DNA from: Candidatus Gerdarchaeota archaeon
GTDB lineage: Archaea > Asgardarchaeota > Heimdallarchaeia > JABLTI01
NCBI GenBank assembly: GCA_016840945.1
Contig: JAEORJ010000097.1
Location: forward strand, 1-46,520
Length of the DNA: 46,520 nt
Direction of reading: 5' to 3'
Below, in pieces: positions 25,391 through 34,299 of the stretch. Both the position numbers and the translations under genes were made by a program. Under the pieces are notes generated by a model that was not told where the DNA came from, ran no database searches, and saw only the letters and a program-made list of their open reading frames with translations. Every line of letters begins with the position of its first letter. Within the stretch, counting starts at the first letter, position 1.

Positions 25391-25897
25391 TCAAGGATTA
25401 TCTATTGGAAAATGCTTCTCTAATTTATTCTTTTGATAGGTTTTTTCCTCCTTTACCCAAAGGATAACAAATCCCAAAAAGACCAAGCCAAATAATATAA
25501 CTGAGACATAAAAACCAGAGCCTAAACTTACACTAGCATAAGTTAGATCAGTGCGCATTCGCAACAATATACTAATCACTAACAGCGAGCCTAATACCCC
25601 TAAAAGGCACCCTAAAAAGGTAATCACTCGAATAATCCTATATAACCTATAAGTGACTTTAGTTTTAGCAAAAATGGTTTCAAAGAAATTAAGTATTGTT
25701 AATAAAGAAATAGCAAATCCCATAATAATAAACACTCGAGCTAAAATAGGTGCACCAAGATCGTTCAATTTGAGTATATAAGTATCATATGCAGGATTTG
25801 CTGGTTCAGCTAAAAGAAAAGGAGTCAAAAAAATTACTGGCCCAATAGCAATGGCAATAACAGACAAAAGAATTGGATAGATTTTTTCTAGCTTCAA
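25391..25897 (-). CDS. Four-helix integral membrane protein
   Basis: Four hydrophobic segments are visible (about 8-30, 47-68, 88-112 and 125-148) with a short charged C-terminal tail. The first loop contains AEPANPAYDTYILKLNDLGAP. The overall layout resembles DUF998-like or tetraspan proteins, but no family is firmly recognised. It lies upstream of the TPR gene on the same strand with the orphan promoter repeat between them. Confidence 0.6.
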   Translation of the reverse strand: MKLEKIYPILLSVIAIAIGPVIFLTPFLLAEPANPAYDTYILKLNDLGAPILARVFIIMGFAISLLTILNFFETIFAKTKVTYRLYRIIRVITFLGCLLGVLGSLLVISILLRMRTDLTYASVSLGSGFYVSVILFGLVFLGFVILWVKEEKTYQKNKLEKHFPIDNP

Positions 25898-26021
25898 TCT
25901 GAGTAACCTCTCAAAATATGATTACACAATTTAGATTATAAATATTAATAATTAAAAATCCTTTATTTATCGTGTGAAAAAAGAATCAAATAGTAAACAG
26001 ATGTCAGAAAATTACACTAGT

Positions 26022-26096
26022 GGGCCTTTAGCTCAATGATCTTGGAGGAATTCCAAATCAGGCGATACTTGGTAGAGCAGCAGACTCATAAGACTA
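26022..26096 (+). pseudogene. tRNA 5' half (CAU anticodon) with 33-base D-loop insertion, no 3' half
   Basis: The segment has a 5' acceptor strand GGGCCTT, TA, the D-stem GCTC and, after an insertion, TTGGTA plus GAGC. It continues with an anticodon stem-loop start GCAGA-CTCATAA. These pieces closely match the intact tRNA at 27258. The D-loop insertion contains an inverted repeat (TTGGA...TCCAA) and is bracketed by CTTGG. No matching 3' anticodon strand (TCTGC), T-arm or acceptor follows. It is either a dead fragment, a split-tRNA 5' half or a gene with unusual introns. Dead fragment is the most likely reading. Confidence 0.6.
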
Positions 26097-26157
26097 GTAC
26101 AAAAACAGATTGTTTTCATCAAAATCCTTTTAAATTTGCTACTAAAGCAATGAATTT

Positions 26158-27060
26158 ATGATTCGAGTAGCTGCCATACAAATAGCACCTATTTTTCTTA
26201 ATGCTGAAAAAACATGGCATAAATTAAAAGAACGGATTGCTGAAGCAAAAGAAGAATCTGCTGAGTTAATCACCTGGGGTGAAACTCTGATTCCAGGTTA
26301 CCCTCAATGGCTTTGGCCTTCAAGTGAAGCTAAATATAATAATTCTGACCAAAAGAAGGTTTATGCAAAATATTGGAATGAATCCATCAAACTGGATAAT
26401 AGTCCAATTATTAATAATATGAAATCTTTAGCTAAGAGATTAAAAATCATGTTTATGGGTGGTATAGCAGAAAGGTACGGTGGTTCCATTTATTGCACAC
26501 TCCTAACTATTGGATCAAATGGCGAAATCTTGGGCCGGCATAGAAAACTCAAACCTACATATAAGGAAAGACTTGTTTGGGCTGATGGTGATAGATTGGG
26601 ATTGAAAACATATGATTTAAAGGGAATAAAAGTAGGGGGCCTTAATTGTTGGGAAAATTGGTTGCCATTACCTCGAGCAGCTCTTCATTTACAAGAAGAG
26701 ATTATTCATGTTGCTGTTTGGCCTGGTAGTTTAAAATTAACAGAAGATATAACACGTTTTATAGCACTAGAAGGACGTTCATGGGTTGTTTCTGCTTCTG
26801 GACTTCTGAGACCATCAGATTTCACTCATCTTGAAGAATCCTTTTTTCCAATGAAGAAGTTAATGGAATCAAGGGATAAAAGTTGGCAAAATGGTGGTTC
26901 AATGATAGTCGATCCTACAGGCAAAATCGTGGCTGGACCTTTAATTGATAAAGAAGGAATTATCTATGCTGATATAGATCCTTTATTAGCAATAAAAGAA
27001 AGACAAGATTTGGATATCAGTGGGCATTACTCAAGATTTGATATCTTAAACAAACCATGA
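26158..27060 (+). CDS. Nitrilase/cyanide hydratase family carbon-nitrogen hydrolase
   Basis: This cytosolic CN-hydrolase carries the full catalytic triad: E42 in WGETLIPGYP, K130 in RHRKLKPT and C164 in GLNCWENW. A second Glu is also present in the KPTYKER block. The GLNCWENW sequence and the WGETLIPGYPQWLW stretch point to the true nitrilase branch rather than the amidases. The length of 300 residues is slightly short for that branch. It would convert a nitrile to acid plus ammonia, or a related reaction. It lies between the tRNA fragment at 26022 and the intact tRNA at 27258, transcribed in the same direction. Confidence 0.9.
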   Translation: MIRVAAIQIAPIFLNAEKTWHKLKERIAEAKEESAELITWGETLIPGYPQWLWPSSEAKYNNSDQKKVYAKYWNESIKLDNSPIINNMKSLAKRLKIMFMGGIAERYGGSIYCTLLTIGSNGEILGRHRKLKPTYKERLVWADGDRLGLKTYDLKGIKVGGLNCWENWLPLPRAALHLQEEIIHVAVWPGSLKLTEDITRFIALEGRSWVVSASGLLRPSDFTHLEESFFPMKKLMESRDKSWQNGGSMIVDPTGKIVAGPLIDKEGIIYADIDPLLAIKERQDLDISGHYSRFDILNKP

Positions 27061-27257
27061 AAATAAAATTTCTATTTTATTAAATTAATAGTTCATCTTT
27101 AATTAGCCTAAAATTTATCCATTTATAATACGATGGAAAATCTATGGTGATTATGGATTGATTCTGTTAAAATAATCATTATAACGGTTTTGAATTAATT
27201 ATTTAATCGGGTGAAAAAAGATTTAAATAATTAGTTATTTTTGCAGATAATAAAAGA

Positions 27258-27365
27258 GGGCCCTTAGCTCAGCTTGGTAGAGCAATAGGCTCATAAGGTT
27301 TGCACTTGTGAGTTCTTGCCTGAAAAACCTATGGGTCTCTGGTTCAAATCCGGAAGGGCCCACCA
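27258..27365 (+). tRNA. tRNA with CAU anticodon, intron at 37/38, encoded CCA (Ile2 or elongator Met)
   Basis: All arms fold. The acceptor is GGGCCCT/AGGGCCC with A73 and CCA. The D-arm is GCTC/GAGC, the anticodon stem ATAGG/CCTAT with loop CTCATAA, the variable loop GGGTC, and the T-arm TCTGG-TTCAAAT-CCGGA. About 31 bases interrupt the anticodon loop after position 37, the common archaeal site, and AGG/CCT pairing next to the junctions suits a bulge-helix-bulge. The GGGCC...GGCCC-A73 acceptor favours tRNA-Ile2 (agmatidine-modified CAU) over elongator Met; it is not an initiator type. Its 3' end is the probable source of the repeats downstream. Confidence 0.9.
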
Positions 27366-27412
27366 CTTACTTCTTTATTCTCTTGTAACAAATTTTACCA
27401 TTAATAGAATCT

Positions 27413-28165
27413 TCATAAGCTTTGTAATGTCTTTTCAAAATCAGGATTATCTGCAAGTCCAATAGCAAAACATTTTGTTGCTTTTCCATTTTGTCCATTT
27501 GTTTTAAACAATTGTCCTAAAAATAACCAAACTTCTAAGTTTTTTGGGTTGATCTTGAGAGAATTTCTGCAGCATTTTATTGCATCATTGATCTTATTTT
27601 GATCACTATATACTGCCGCTAAGCTAAACCATACTCCATCATCATCTGGATTTAATCTTAAAGCTTTTTTATGAAATTTTAAAGCATACTCAAATTCATT
27701 CAATTTTCGATATGCATTTCCTAAACGTGCCCAACCCCAAACATACTCAGGTTCGATTTTAAGTGCTTTTTCATAATATTTAATGGCTTTTAGATAATCT
27801 TTTTTTTCAGTATATATTTCACCTATATGAGACCAAGCCTTTCTATAATCTGATTTAATCCTAATTGCTTTTTTGAAATATATTAGAGCAAGTTTAAACT
27901 CTCTAAGTATATATGAAAGTAGCCCTAATTTATCCCAGTCTTCATAGCTCCTTTTCTTTTCATTAATCTCATATACCTTTTTTCTTTCAAGTTCTACGCT
28001 TTCAAGGAATTTCTCTTTAGCAGCATCTTTTAATATTGCTAAATTGTTTATATCAAGATTCACTAAAGGTATAGAAATTGCATCATCCTTATCTAATCCT
28101 TTCATTTTAACAATACTTTCATCATTTTTGGTGTTTTGCTGTTCTTCTCCTTTCTTTTCATTCAT
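27413..28165 (-). CDS. TPR-repeat protein, 250 residues
   Basis: A charged N-terminus of about 75 residues (Lys/Glu-rich, likely coiled) precedes about five TPR units, for example YRKAWSHIGEIYTEKKDYLKAIKYYEKAL and PEYVWGWARLGNAYRKLNEFEYALKFHKKAL. It is a scaffold protein without catalytic or membrane parts. Its stop codon is 48 bases after the CCA of the tRNA at 27258. It is the first gene of the tRNA-3'-end array, bounded on the other side by the tRNA-like site at 28312-28350. Confidence 0.88.
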   Translation of the reverse strand: MNEKKGEEQQNTKNDESIVKMKGLDKDDAISIPLVNLDINNLAILKDAAKEKFLESVELERKKVYEINEKKRSYEDWDKLGLLSYILREFKLALIYFKKAIRIKSDYRKAWSHIGEIYTEKKDYLKAIKYYEKALKIEPEYVWGWARLGNAYRKLNEFEYALKFHKKALRLNPDDDGVWFSLAAVYSDQNKINDAIKCCRNSLKINPKNLEVWLFLGQLFKTNGQNGKATKCFAIGLADNPDFEKTLQSL

Positions 28166-28311
28166 TTTCGTATAATCCCTTTTTCTTCTTTATAGTTATA
28201 TAGAAATTTGTATTTTACTATTATAAATAGTACTAAATAAAATCGCCCTAATGAATAAAGTAATTATCGTTATTGTTTCAAGTATATACGTTATATAACC
28301 ATTTTTAGTTA

Positions 28312-28350
28312 GTGTTGATGGTTCAAATCCGGCAGGGCCCATCACTTCTA
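28312..28350 (+). repeat. tRNA 3'-end-like site B
   Basis: The T-loop TTCAAAT, the 3' T-stem CCGGC, acceptor AGGGCCC, A and TCA (for CCA) are followed by CTTCT. From GGTTC through the CTTCT flank it differs from the intact tRNA by only a few bases, the closest of all copies. The D-arm, anticodon arm and 5' acceptor are missing. Confidence 0.85.
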
Positions 28351-28455
28351 TTTTAAGATAATTTACTGAATGAATTTTTCTTTTTTTTCTTTTGTAAGAC
28401 TTATAGGATTTATTTTTAGATAATACTGTCTACAGAGATTAGGATGGAATAAATT

Positions 28456-29193
28456 TTGCTTTTAGAAAATATGACTTCAAATGAAGTAAAAGAATATCTC
28501 AAAAAAGACACTGTAATAATCATCCCTGTTGGTGCTATAGAGCAACATGGTCCTGCAAATCCTTTAGGGACTGATTTTTTCACTGCACAATATCTTGCAA
28601 GAGAAGCAAGTAAAAAAGCTAAGATCATATGCGCTCCAACAATTCCTATTGGTATTTCTGAACATCATAAGCAATTTCCCGGCTCCTTGTGGGTAAGACC
28701 TCAAGTATATATGGAATTAATGAGGCAGTATATTCATAGTGTTCTTCATCATGGGTTCACCAAAATAATAATAATAAATGGTCATGGTGGAAATAGCGCA
28801 TCCTTGAAAGAAATAGCTCAAGAAGTTTTTTATGATACAGAGATTCGAGTTGCTACCCCCGATGCTTTAGAATTTTTTGATTTAGGATTAGTATCCAAAC
28901 TTTTCCCAAATTTTAATTTTAAACATGCTGAAGCAATTGAAACATCCATAAATCTCGCTATAAATCCATCATTAGTAAAAGAAAAAGAATTAACAAACAT
29001 CTCTAAACCTCCAAATGTTTGGGGAATACATCTCAATAATATTTCAATACCTGCTCATCTATCTGAGTTTGCTCCTGATGGAATTGTTGGTTCATTAGAG
29101 AATATAAGTAAGGAATCAGGGCATGCAATTCTCAAGTCTGCTATTAGTAATCTTGTAAAATTCATAGAAGATTTTCGCAATTTTAAGCCTTAA
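28456..29193 (+). CDS. Creatininase family amidohydrolase
   Basis: The metal-binding blocks of the creatininase/MftE/ArfB family are present. PVGAIEQHGPANPLGTD at about 24-40 supplies Glu, His and Asp, and INGHGGN at about 112-118 supplies the second His. The third block reads KHAEAIETS, where most family members have HAGExETS. The length of 245 residues is normal. Members open cyclic amides or act in cofactor maturation; the substrate here is unknown. The start is TTG 28456 with GGATGG upstream. Unlike most genes in this array it is on the plus strand. Confidence 0.87.
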   Translation: MLLENMTSNEVKEYLKKDTVIIIPVGAIEQHGPANPLGTDFFTAQYLAREASKKAKIICAPTIPIGISEHHKQFPGSLWVRPQVYMELMRQYIHSVLHHGFTKIIIINGHGGNSASLKEIAQEVFYDTEIRVATPDALEFFDLGLVSKLFPNFNFKHAEAIETSINLAINPSLVKEKELTNISKPPNVWGIHLNNISIPAHLSEFAPDGIVGSLENISKESGHAILKSAISNLVKFIEDFRNFKP

Positions 29194-29225
29194 CCAAAGG
29201 AAATCCCTACGTTATAGATGTTTTA

Positions 29226-29268
29226 TGATTTCATCAAATCGCATAGGACCCACCACTACTTCTTTTAC
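29226..29268 (+). repeat. tRNA 3'-end-like site C
   Basis: TCAAAT-CGCAT-AGGACCC-A-CCA is followed by CTACTTCTTTTA. The 5' half of the T-stem is degenerate. The acceptor AGGACCC is shared with site D and differs from that of the intact tRNA. The next minus-strand gene ends 48 bases after the CCA. Confidence 0.75.
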
Positions 29269-29302
29269 TTTTTTGTTTAGAAAACTCTTGTTTTAGAAAA
29301 AA

Positions 29303-29989
29303 TTATTCAAATTTTTGCTCTATGTTTTTACCTTCCTCATCCATAGTGAAAATCTTCAAATCTTCTTTCTTTTTCAAAGTCTCTGATAATTGCAAGAGAA
29401 GTCTTATCGGAAAAGCTATTAGCTTTAAATCCTTACATTGATCCAACATCTTTGGTAATTCTGTTAATTCAGTTTGATTGATATCCATAGTCTGTATTTT
29501 AGTTAATTTCTCAAAGCTTTTGGGTAGAGTTTTAATTGGATTTCCTGCTATATGAACTTCTGTAAGATTTATAAGCTTCCCAAATTCCTCAGGTAAAATT
29601 GAGATATTGTTTTGGTAAATACAAAATGCTGTAAGGTTTTCTAATTCACAGATACTGTTAGGTAAGGAAGTAAGATTATTAACATTTAACCAGAGTTTTT
29701 TCAATTCTTTTAATCCAGAAAAACTATCAGGAAGCTTACCTAAGCCATTCCCTACTAACATTAAATATTGAAGTTTTGATAATTCCCATAATCCTTTAGG
29801 AAGTTCTTTGAGAGGTTTTGCAAATAAACCAATACCAACAATTCTTTTGTTCTCTGCTGCAAAACCAAAGGTGTTCCAATTGAATTCAGTAGTAACAGGA
29901 ATTGGTTCTCTAATAATCTCTTCAAGTTCTTGTAAAACTTGAAAATCTTCAACCTCTAATTCTATACCTTGATATTGTTTTTTAGACAT
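29303..29989 (-). CDS. Leucine-rich-repeat protein
   Basis: Six or so LRR units of about 23 residues run through residues 55-190. They follow the bacterial/plant-type pattern LxxLxxLxLxxNxLxxLPxxI, for example LSKLQYLMLVGNGLGKLPDSF and LKELKKLWLNVNNLTSLPNSI. A leading segment (about 1-50) and a non-repeat Lys/Glu-rich tail flank the solenoid. There is no signal peptide, so it is probably a cytoplasmic interaction protein. LRR proteins are common in Asgard genomes and lineages with complex signalling. The gene is a single unit between tRNA-like sites C and D. Confidence 0.9.
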   Translation of the reverse strand: MSKKQYQGIELEVEDFQVLQELEEIIREPIPVTTEFNWNTFGFAAENKRIVGIGLFAKPLKELPKGLWELSKLQYLMLVGNGLGKLPDSFSGLKELKKLWLNVNNLTSLPNSICELENLTAFCIYQNNISILPEEFGKLINLTEVHIAGNPIKTLPKSFEKLTKIQTMDINQTELTELPKMLDQCKDLKLIAFPIRLLLQLSETLKKKEDLKIFTMDEEGKNIEQKFE

Positions 29990-30112
29990 ACCACAACCTC
30001 TTTTGGTTCATCACATGTGCTTTTTTTTCTGTTTTCATAACTCTTGTAAAAAATTTCAATTGGGAATTAAAGGATTAATAATATCTTCAAAAAATTCAAA
30101 CTTATAAGTAGA

Positions 30113-30160
30113 ATAGTCGTGTGTTCAAATCGCATAGGACCCACCCCTTCTACTTTTGCT
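30113..30160 (+). repeat. tRNA 3'-end-like site D
   Basis: Variable-loop-like TAGTC is followed by GTGTG-TTCAAAT-CGCAT, a full five-pair T-stem allowing G-T pairs. AGGACCC, A and CC follow, then CTTCTAC. The stem differs from the intact tRNA but still pairs. The next minus-strand gene ends 46 bases after the CCA position. Confidence 0.82.
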
Positions 30161-30191
30161 AAGAATCTTTTTATTTTAAGAATTGATTTGC

Positions 30192-31313
30192 TTACTTATT
30201 TCCTCTTTTTTTGTTAATTTTAAGCCAAGTTCCAATAATTAAATTTACAAATAGGAATGAAAAACTTAATCCAAATATATTCAAATTCCCAGAAGATTCC
30301 AGATTTCCTATTTGAATTAAACACCAAGTATCTTCAAGATCTACTAGTCCAATTATGTTATCTTTTTTGGTTAAATCCTTATAGGTAATCCCATCTTCAT
30401 AATATTGTGCGATTTCTTGGGGATTTGAGGGTTCTGTTATATTTATTATTTGTAAACCTCTTGTTCCTGCTAAAAAGATACAGTTATCCTCAATTAATGG
30501 CGAAAAAGCCTCAAAGCCATCTAATTCTCCTACTAACACTGGATTTAATGGATTGCTATTATTATAAATTCGTAATCCTTCGTTATCTGGTCTTATTATC
30601 GTGGCATACATAAGATCATCTTGAAATAAAATATTCCCAGCCATCCAATCAAATACTTGCAATTCAGTAATATTTTCCAGGTCGCTAACATTTAAGAGAA
30701 GATCACCACTTAAACTATAGTCCGCAATATATACCAAATCCTCTTGGAAGCATTCAATATGTGACAATGTATTTCCGGTTGAATAACTTCCGAGACTTAT
30801 TGCAGTATAATTATCAAAAAATTCAAACACTTCCAATCCACTTTCAGCCATTGCACAATAAATTATGTTTTCCCAAAGATCTATCCTGAAATGTTCACCT
30901 GATTCGCTATAACAACCTCCAATTACTGTTAAGTCAGTGGGATCAGAAATATTAACAAATTTAATCCCAGTATGCATGAAATCAACAAATGCTATATCTC
31001 CTTCAATAATGAAATCATGACCACCTTTGACTATAGGATTAACAGTATTACTAAAAGCAAGTGTATCAAGCAAGATTGGTTCTTCAAGATTTTCTATATT
31101 ATAACTCATGAATCCCTTTTCAAAATCAAAAACGAAGCAATAATCATCAACTATTTCAATATGGTCTGTTCTTCCTGAGGTAGAGATTTCGCACAATTTT
31201 TTAAATTGAATATCCTCTCCAGTTGTTGCGATAGATTCAGTGAATTGAATATTGAAAAAACATAAAGAAAATGCTAATAATAGCATTAGAGAATCTAATT
31301 TCTTAATTCTCAT
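30192..31313 (-). CDS. Secreted LVIVD-repeat (beta-propeller) protein with C-terminal anchor
   Basis: A signal peptide (about 5-27, LMLLLAFSLCFFNIQF) is followed by about six LVIVD-type propeller repeats. Each contains a D/N-x-x-x-Y/F-V/I-A core and an 'I-x-N-I-S/T-D/E-P' hinge, for example GIKFVNISDPTDLTVIGG and GLQIINITEPSNPQEIAQYY. A hydrophobic stretch near the C-terminus (NIFGLSFSFLFVNLIIGTWL) followed by KKRGNK anchors it. It is an outward-facing binding or adhesion protein of unknown ligand. Its stop is 46 bases after tRNA-like site D. Confidence 0.82.
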   Translation of the reverse strand: MRIKKLDSLMLLLAFSLCFFNIQFTESIATTGEDIQFKKLCEISTSGRTDHIEIVDDYCFVFDFEKGFMSYNIENLEEPILLDTLAFSNTVNPIVKGGHDFIIEGDIAFVDFMHTGIKFVNISDPTDLTVIGGCYSESGEHFRIDLWENIIYCAMAESGLEVFEFFDNYTAISLGSYSTGNTLSHIECFQEDLVYIADYSLSGDLLLNVSDLENITELQVFDWMAGNILFQDDLMYATIIRPDNEGLRIYNNSNPLNPVLVGELDGFEAFSPLIEDNCIFLAGTRGLQIINITEPSNPQEIAQYYEDGITYKDLTKKDNIIGLVDLEDTWCLIQIGNLESSGNLNIFGLSFSFLFVNLIIGTWLKINKKRGNK

Positions 31314-31455
31314 ATTTGAATTTCTCCTCTATAATACAACTTGCAGAATCCATTTAAATTTATATAATACTCTTAACAAAATTTGGTGCCACAAAAGGAG
31401 CAATTGCTTTTTATATGATTTTTTTCGAAGCAAAGTTGGTGATAATCATTATTGC

Positions 31456-31500
31456 TGGTCACATGTTCAGATGCAGAAAAACCCACTACTTCTTCTACTA
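31456..31500 (+). repeat. tRNA 3'-end-like site E
   Basis: GGTC-ACATG-TTCAGAT leads to a degenerate acceptor ending AAAACCC, A and CTA (for CCA), then CTTCTTCTAC. The T-stem no longer pairs well. The next minus-strand gene ends 49 bases after the CCA position, as at the other sites. Confidence 0.65.
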
Positions 31501-31536
31501 ATAATACTTTTATTTTGTAAAAAAATGGCAGAAAAT

Positions 31537-32907
31537 TCAATAATTAAAATCAAATTTTCTGTGTTGTCCTCGCTGACAATCAAGGAAAATGAAGTTACCG
31601 TTAGGTTGTTTTTCAAAACTGATATCTTCACCAATAGAAATATTCGGCCCATTTTTGTTTACTGTAAAAGTATGACCTTCTTTGTGTTGTAAAATTTGCA
31701 TAGATCCAGCAGGATTTGTACTGCTTGGGTCTAGTAGTAATAAGTGTGAGTTTACCTGGCTAAATAATCGCGGTCCATAGTAATCTTCATAAAAATTAAC
31801 CAAATCCTTCAAATCGGGGATTTCCTTTTCTGGTTTGTTAAGCAATGTGCCCATATTTAGTTGAAGATAATATAACATTGTTAATATCCCCCAGAACAAG
31901 TTTTCTACTGAATTATTTGTTGAGTTAGTTAGAATAACAACTATCAATTTATCATCTTGCTTTAGACCTGACATAGTTCTAAATCCTGGATGACCACCTA
32001 TATGATAAATTATCCCTGCTTCAGGATTTTGTGATAAAGAAAATCCGTATCCTCTATTTTCATTATTCATTCTAAACTGGATTCTATGCATCTCACGTTT
32101 AATGTAATCTGGTACTAATTTATCATTTCCATACATGTGACCTTGAAAGAATTTTATCAAATCTTCAACATTACTACTTATTCCCGCCGCAGGATTTAAT
32201 AAACCAATAGGATATTGCGAAAAAACTTCTCTTTCTTTTCCGGGGAGTTTCATACTATAACCAGTAGCATGTTTCGAACTATTCGAATCATCGTATTCTG
32301 GATAGCTATTATTCATACCCAATGGATCTAAGATTACATTTTGAATATATTCTTCGTATTTTTTCCCAGAAACCACTTCTATAATTAAACCTAATAGGAT
32401 ATATCCAAAATTAGAGTATTTTATAGTCTCACTCGTTTTAAAGTAACTAATTCCGTTTTTAATTTGTTTTTTTATCATCTCTAAGGTTGCAGTTTTTTTA
32501 GAGTCATAATAATTTACCTTCCCATTAGAAGTAATCCCACTTGAGTGGGTCAGTAAATGATGAATGCTAATATGCTGAAGATTTTCATCTTGTTCAGAAG
32601 TAAACCATGGTAGATATTTAGAAACCTTATCGTCAAGTGATAGTTTCCCTTCATAGTACAATTTCACTATGGCAGTCGCAGTAAAAAGTTTTGAGTGAGA
32701 AGCAATACGAAACAAGTGTTCTTTATTCAATTTTGTTTTCAATTTTAAATTAGCATAACCGTATTCTTTTTGGAAAATAATCTCATCATCAATGAAAATT
32801 CCTATCGCTAATCCAGGCAACTCATTAATATAGGTCTGATAATCAAGCCACTTATCGATTAAATCATATGAATCCTTAACTAACTTTTTCAAATTATTAT
32901 CATTCAA
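31537..32907 (-). CDS. Beta-lactamase-fold serine hydrolase (class C/PBP4*-like), 456 residues
   Basis: The catalytic motifs of the beta-lactamase/penicillin-binding family are present. S70-x-x-K73 is in ASHSKLFTA, Y164-S-N166 is in KYSNFGYILLG, and H-x-G is in YHIGGHPGF. A C-terminal domain of about 100 residues follows that looks beta-rich, as in many esterase/peptidase members. No signal peptide is visible, so the protein may be cytoplasmic. Family members include D-amino peptidases and esterases; archaea lack peptidoglycan, so lactamase activity is unlikely to be the natural job. It is the single gene between sites E and F. Confidence 0.9.
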   Translation of the reverse strand: MNDNNLKKLVKDSYDLIDKWLDYQTYINELPGLAIGIFIDDEIIFQKEYGYANLKLKTKLNKEHLFRIASHSKLFTATAIVKLYYEGKLSLDDKVSKYLPWFTSEQDENLQHISIHHLLTHSSGITSNGKVNYYDSKKTATLEMIKKQIKNGISYFKTSETIKYSNFGYILLGLIIEVVSGKKYEEYIQNVILDPLGMNNSYPEYDDSNSSKHATGYSMKLPGKEREVFSQYPIGLLNPAAGISSNVEDLIKFFQGHMYGNDKLVPDYIKREMHRIQFRMNNENRGYGFSLSQNPEAGIIYHIGGHPGFRTMSGLKQDDKLIVVILTNSTNNSVENLFWGILTMLYYLQLNMGTLLNKPEKEIPDLKDLVNFYEDYYGPRLFSQVNSHLLLLDPSSTNPAGSMQILQHKEGHTFTVNKNGPNISIGEDISFEKQPNGNFIFLDCQRGQHRKFDFNY

Positions 32908-33171
32908 ACTATTAACCCCTAAAAATAACTAATTTCCAAAATATTCTCGTAGTTCTTATACAATTCTCTGTACTTATATCGCTTTTTATCACTCTAAGCT
33001 TTTCTAAAAAATCAAGCATCTAAAACTCGCATCTAAAAAGCTCTTGCGTTTTCTTAACTTAGGAATATTTTGAGAAATATTAAACAAGAATCATTTCCTA
33101 AAACTGTGACAAATAAATAGAGAAAATCATTGATTACGGAAAGTTATTCGCATTGAGGTTTTAGTTTTCGC
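32908..33171. other. Intergenic stretch with a hairpin, no gene
   Basis: No plausible coding frame is seen. AATATTT and AAATATT form a perfect seven-pair stem around TGAG near 33063-33080. A short direct repeat GCATCTAAAA occurs twice just before it. The right end runs into tRNA-like site F. Confidence 0.5.
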
Positions 33172-33215
33172 TAATCGCGTGTTTCACTCGCGATGGACTC
33201 ACCACTTCTGTTTTT
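33172..33215 (+). repeat. tRNA 3'-end-like site F
   Basis: TAATC-GCGTG-TTTCACT-CGCGA-TGGACTC-A-CCA is followed by CTTCTGTTTTTA. Four of five T-stem pairs form, and TCGCG/CGCGA gives an alternative perfect stem. The next minus-strand gene ends only 10 bases after the CCA. Confidence 0.75.
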
Positions 33216-34242
33216 AAGGTTCATCTCTTTTCAAATATCGATCTAACCAACTATAAGCAAGCTCACGAGCATATTTAGGGAATGAATGATTATTACCATG
33301 AATGAAATAGGCAAAAGCATTTGGTGCTTTCAAGAATTTATATACTTGATAAAGTTTGGTTCCAACTTCAGCTAAGAATTCTTGGTTTCCATATGCAAAA
33401 TCATCATAAGCTGATATATTTAGCCATGGTCGTGGTGCTATCAAAGAAGCTACTTCATGAATATCAAATGGGGGTTCCTTGCTTTCGAGAAAGTATTTTC
33501 TTAACGCAGGAATGTAGATGTATCCTTTCTCTAAGGACCACTCTAACCGTTCTTCCTCCTCTGAAAAAACAGACATACCGCAATTACTAACACATACAGT
33601 TACACGTTCGTCTACAGCCATATTAAAAATCGCATTATGTCCACCAAGAGAATGCCCAATAACACCTATTTTTTCCTTATCAACATAATCTAACTTAGAA
33701 ACAATATCAACAGCAGCCATTGAATCTTCAACATTTTTCCCTACTATTGACCAATTAGGGTATTTTTGATAGAAATCAGCTGAATCAAACCTTTTCAAAC
33801 CTTTAGCTATTCTCTCACCAGCAGTCAAGTAATCTGGAGCAAAAACAACATAACCTCTGAGAGCTAATTCATGCCCATAAGCAAAATTAGGATTACCATC
33901 CAAACCAACAACCTCATTCTTGCCTGAAGCAACAGTTTGGTGCATTGCAATAACAGCTGGAGCTGTTTGATCAATAGCTTTTGGTTTGAGTATGAAGGCA
34001 GTAATATGATCGTCTTCACCTACAAAGTAAGATACTTTGATTCTTGTATAATGAGTTAATTCTTTGCTATCAATAATCTCAAAACCATGTGTTTTTCTTG
34101 ATATTGGGGGAATACCAATTGTTTGATATAATCGAGAGAGAATATCTTTCCGTTTCTTCTTCCATTGACTTTCTTGTTCAATAGTAATATTATCAAGCTT
34201 TAGTAGTTCTTTAATTGGCATTTTCATTCCACCATCAGTCAT
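33214..34242 (-). CDS. Alpha/beta hydrolase (dienelactone hydrolase/acetyl-esterase type)
   Basis: An N-terminal helical region of about 60 residues precedes an alpha/beta-hydrolase core. The oxyanion region is VIAMHQT, and the nucleophile elbow is GVIGHSLGGHNA with S198. A conserved-looking block IAPRPWLNISAYDD carries the acid, and HGNNHSFPKYA near the C-terminus carries the His. This layout resembles acetyl-xylan-esterase/dienelactone-hydrolase-like proteins. No signal peptide is present. It is the only gene between tRNA-like sites F and G. Confidence 0.87.
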   Translation of the reverse strand: MTDGGMKMPIKELLKLDNITIEQESQWKKKRKDILSRLYQTIGIPPISRKTHGFEIIDSKELTHYTRIKVSYFVGEDDHITAFILKPKAIDQTAPAVIAMHQTVASGKNEVVGLDGNPNFAYGHELALRGYVVFAPDYLTAGERIAKGLKRFDSADFYQKYPNWSIVGKNVEDSMAAVDIVSKLDYVDKEKIGVIGHSLGGHNAIFNMAVDERVTVCVSNCGMSVFSEEEERLEWSLEKGYIYIPALRKYFLESKEPPFDIHEVASLIAPRPWLNISAYDDFAYGNQEFLAEVGTKLYQVYKFLKAPNAFAYFIHGNNHSFPKYARELAYSWLDRYLKRDEP

Positions 34243-34299
34243 TTTTATTATCTTTAACTAAAATATTATTTCTAGATTGCCTTCATAAGTATTAAAAAA

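Noticed and set aside
26022..26160. A complete functional tRNA
   Set aside because: No 3' anticodon strand, T-arm or acceptor partner can be found before the nitrilase start.
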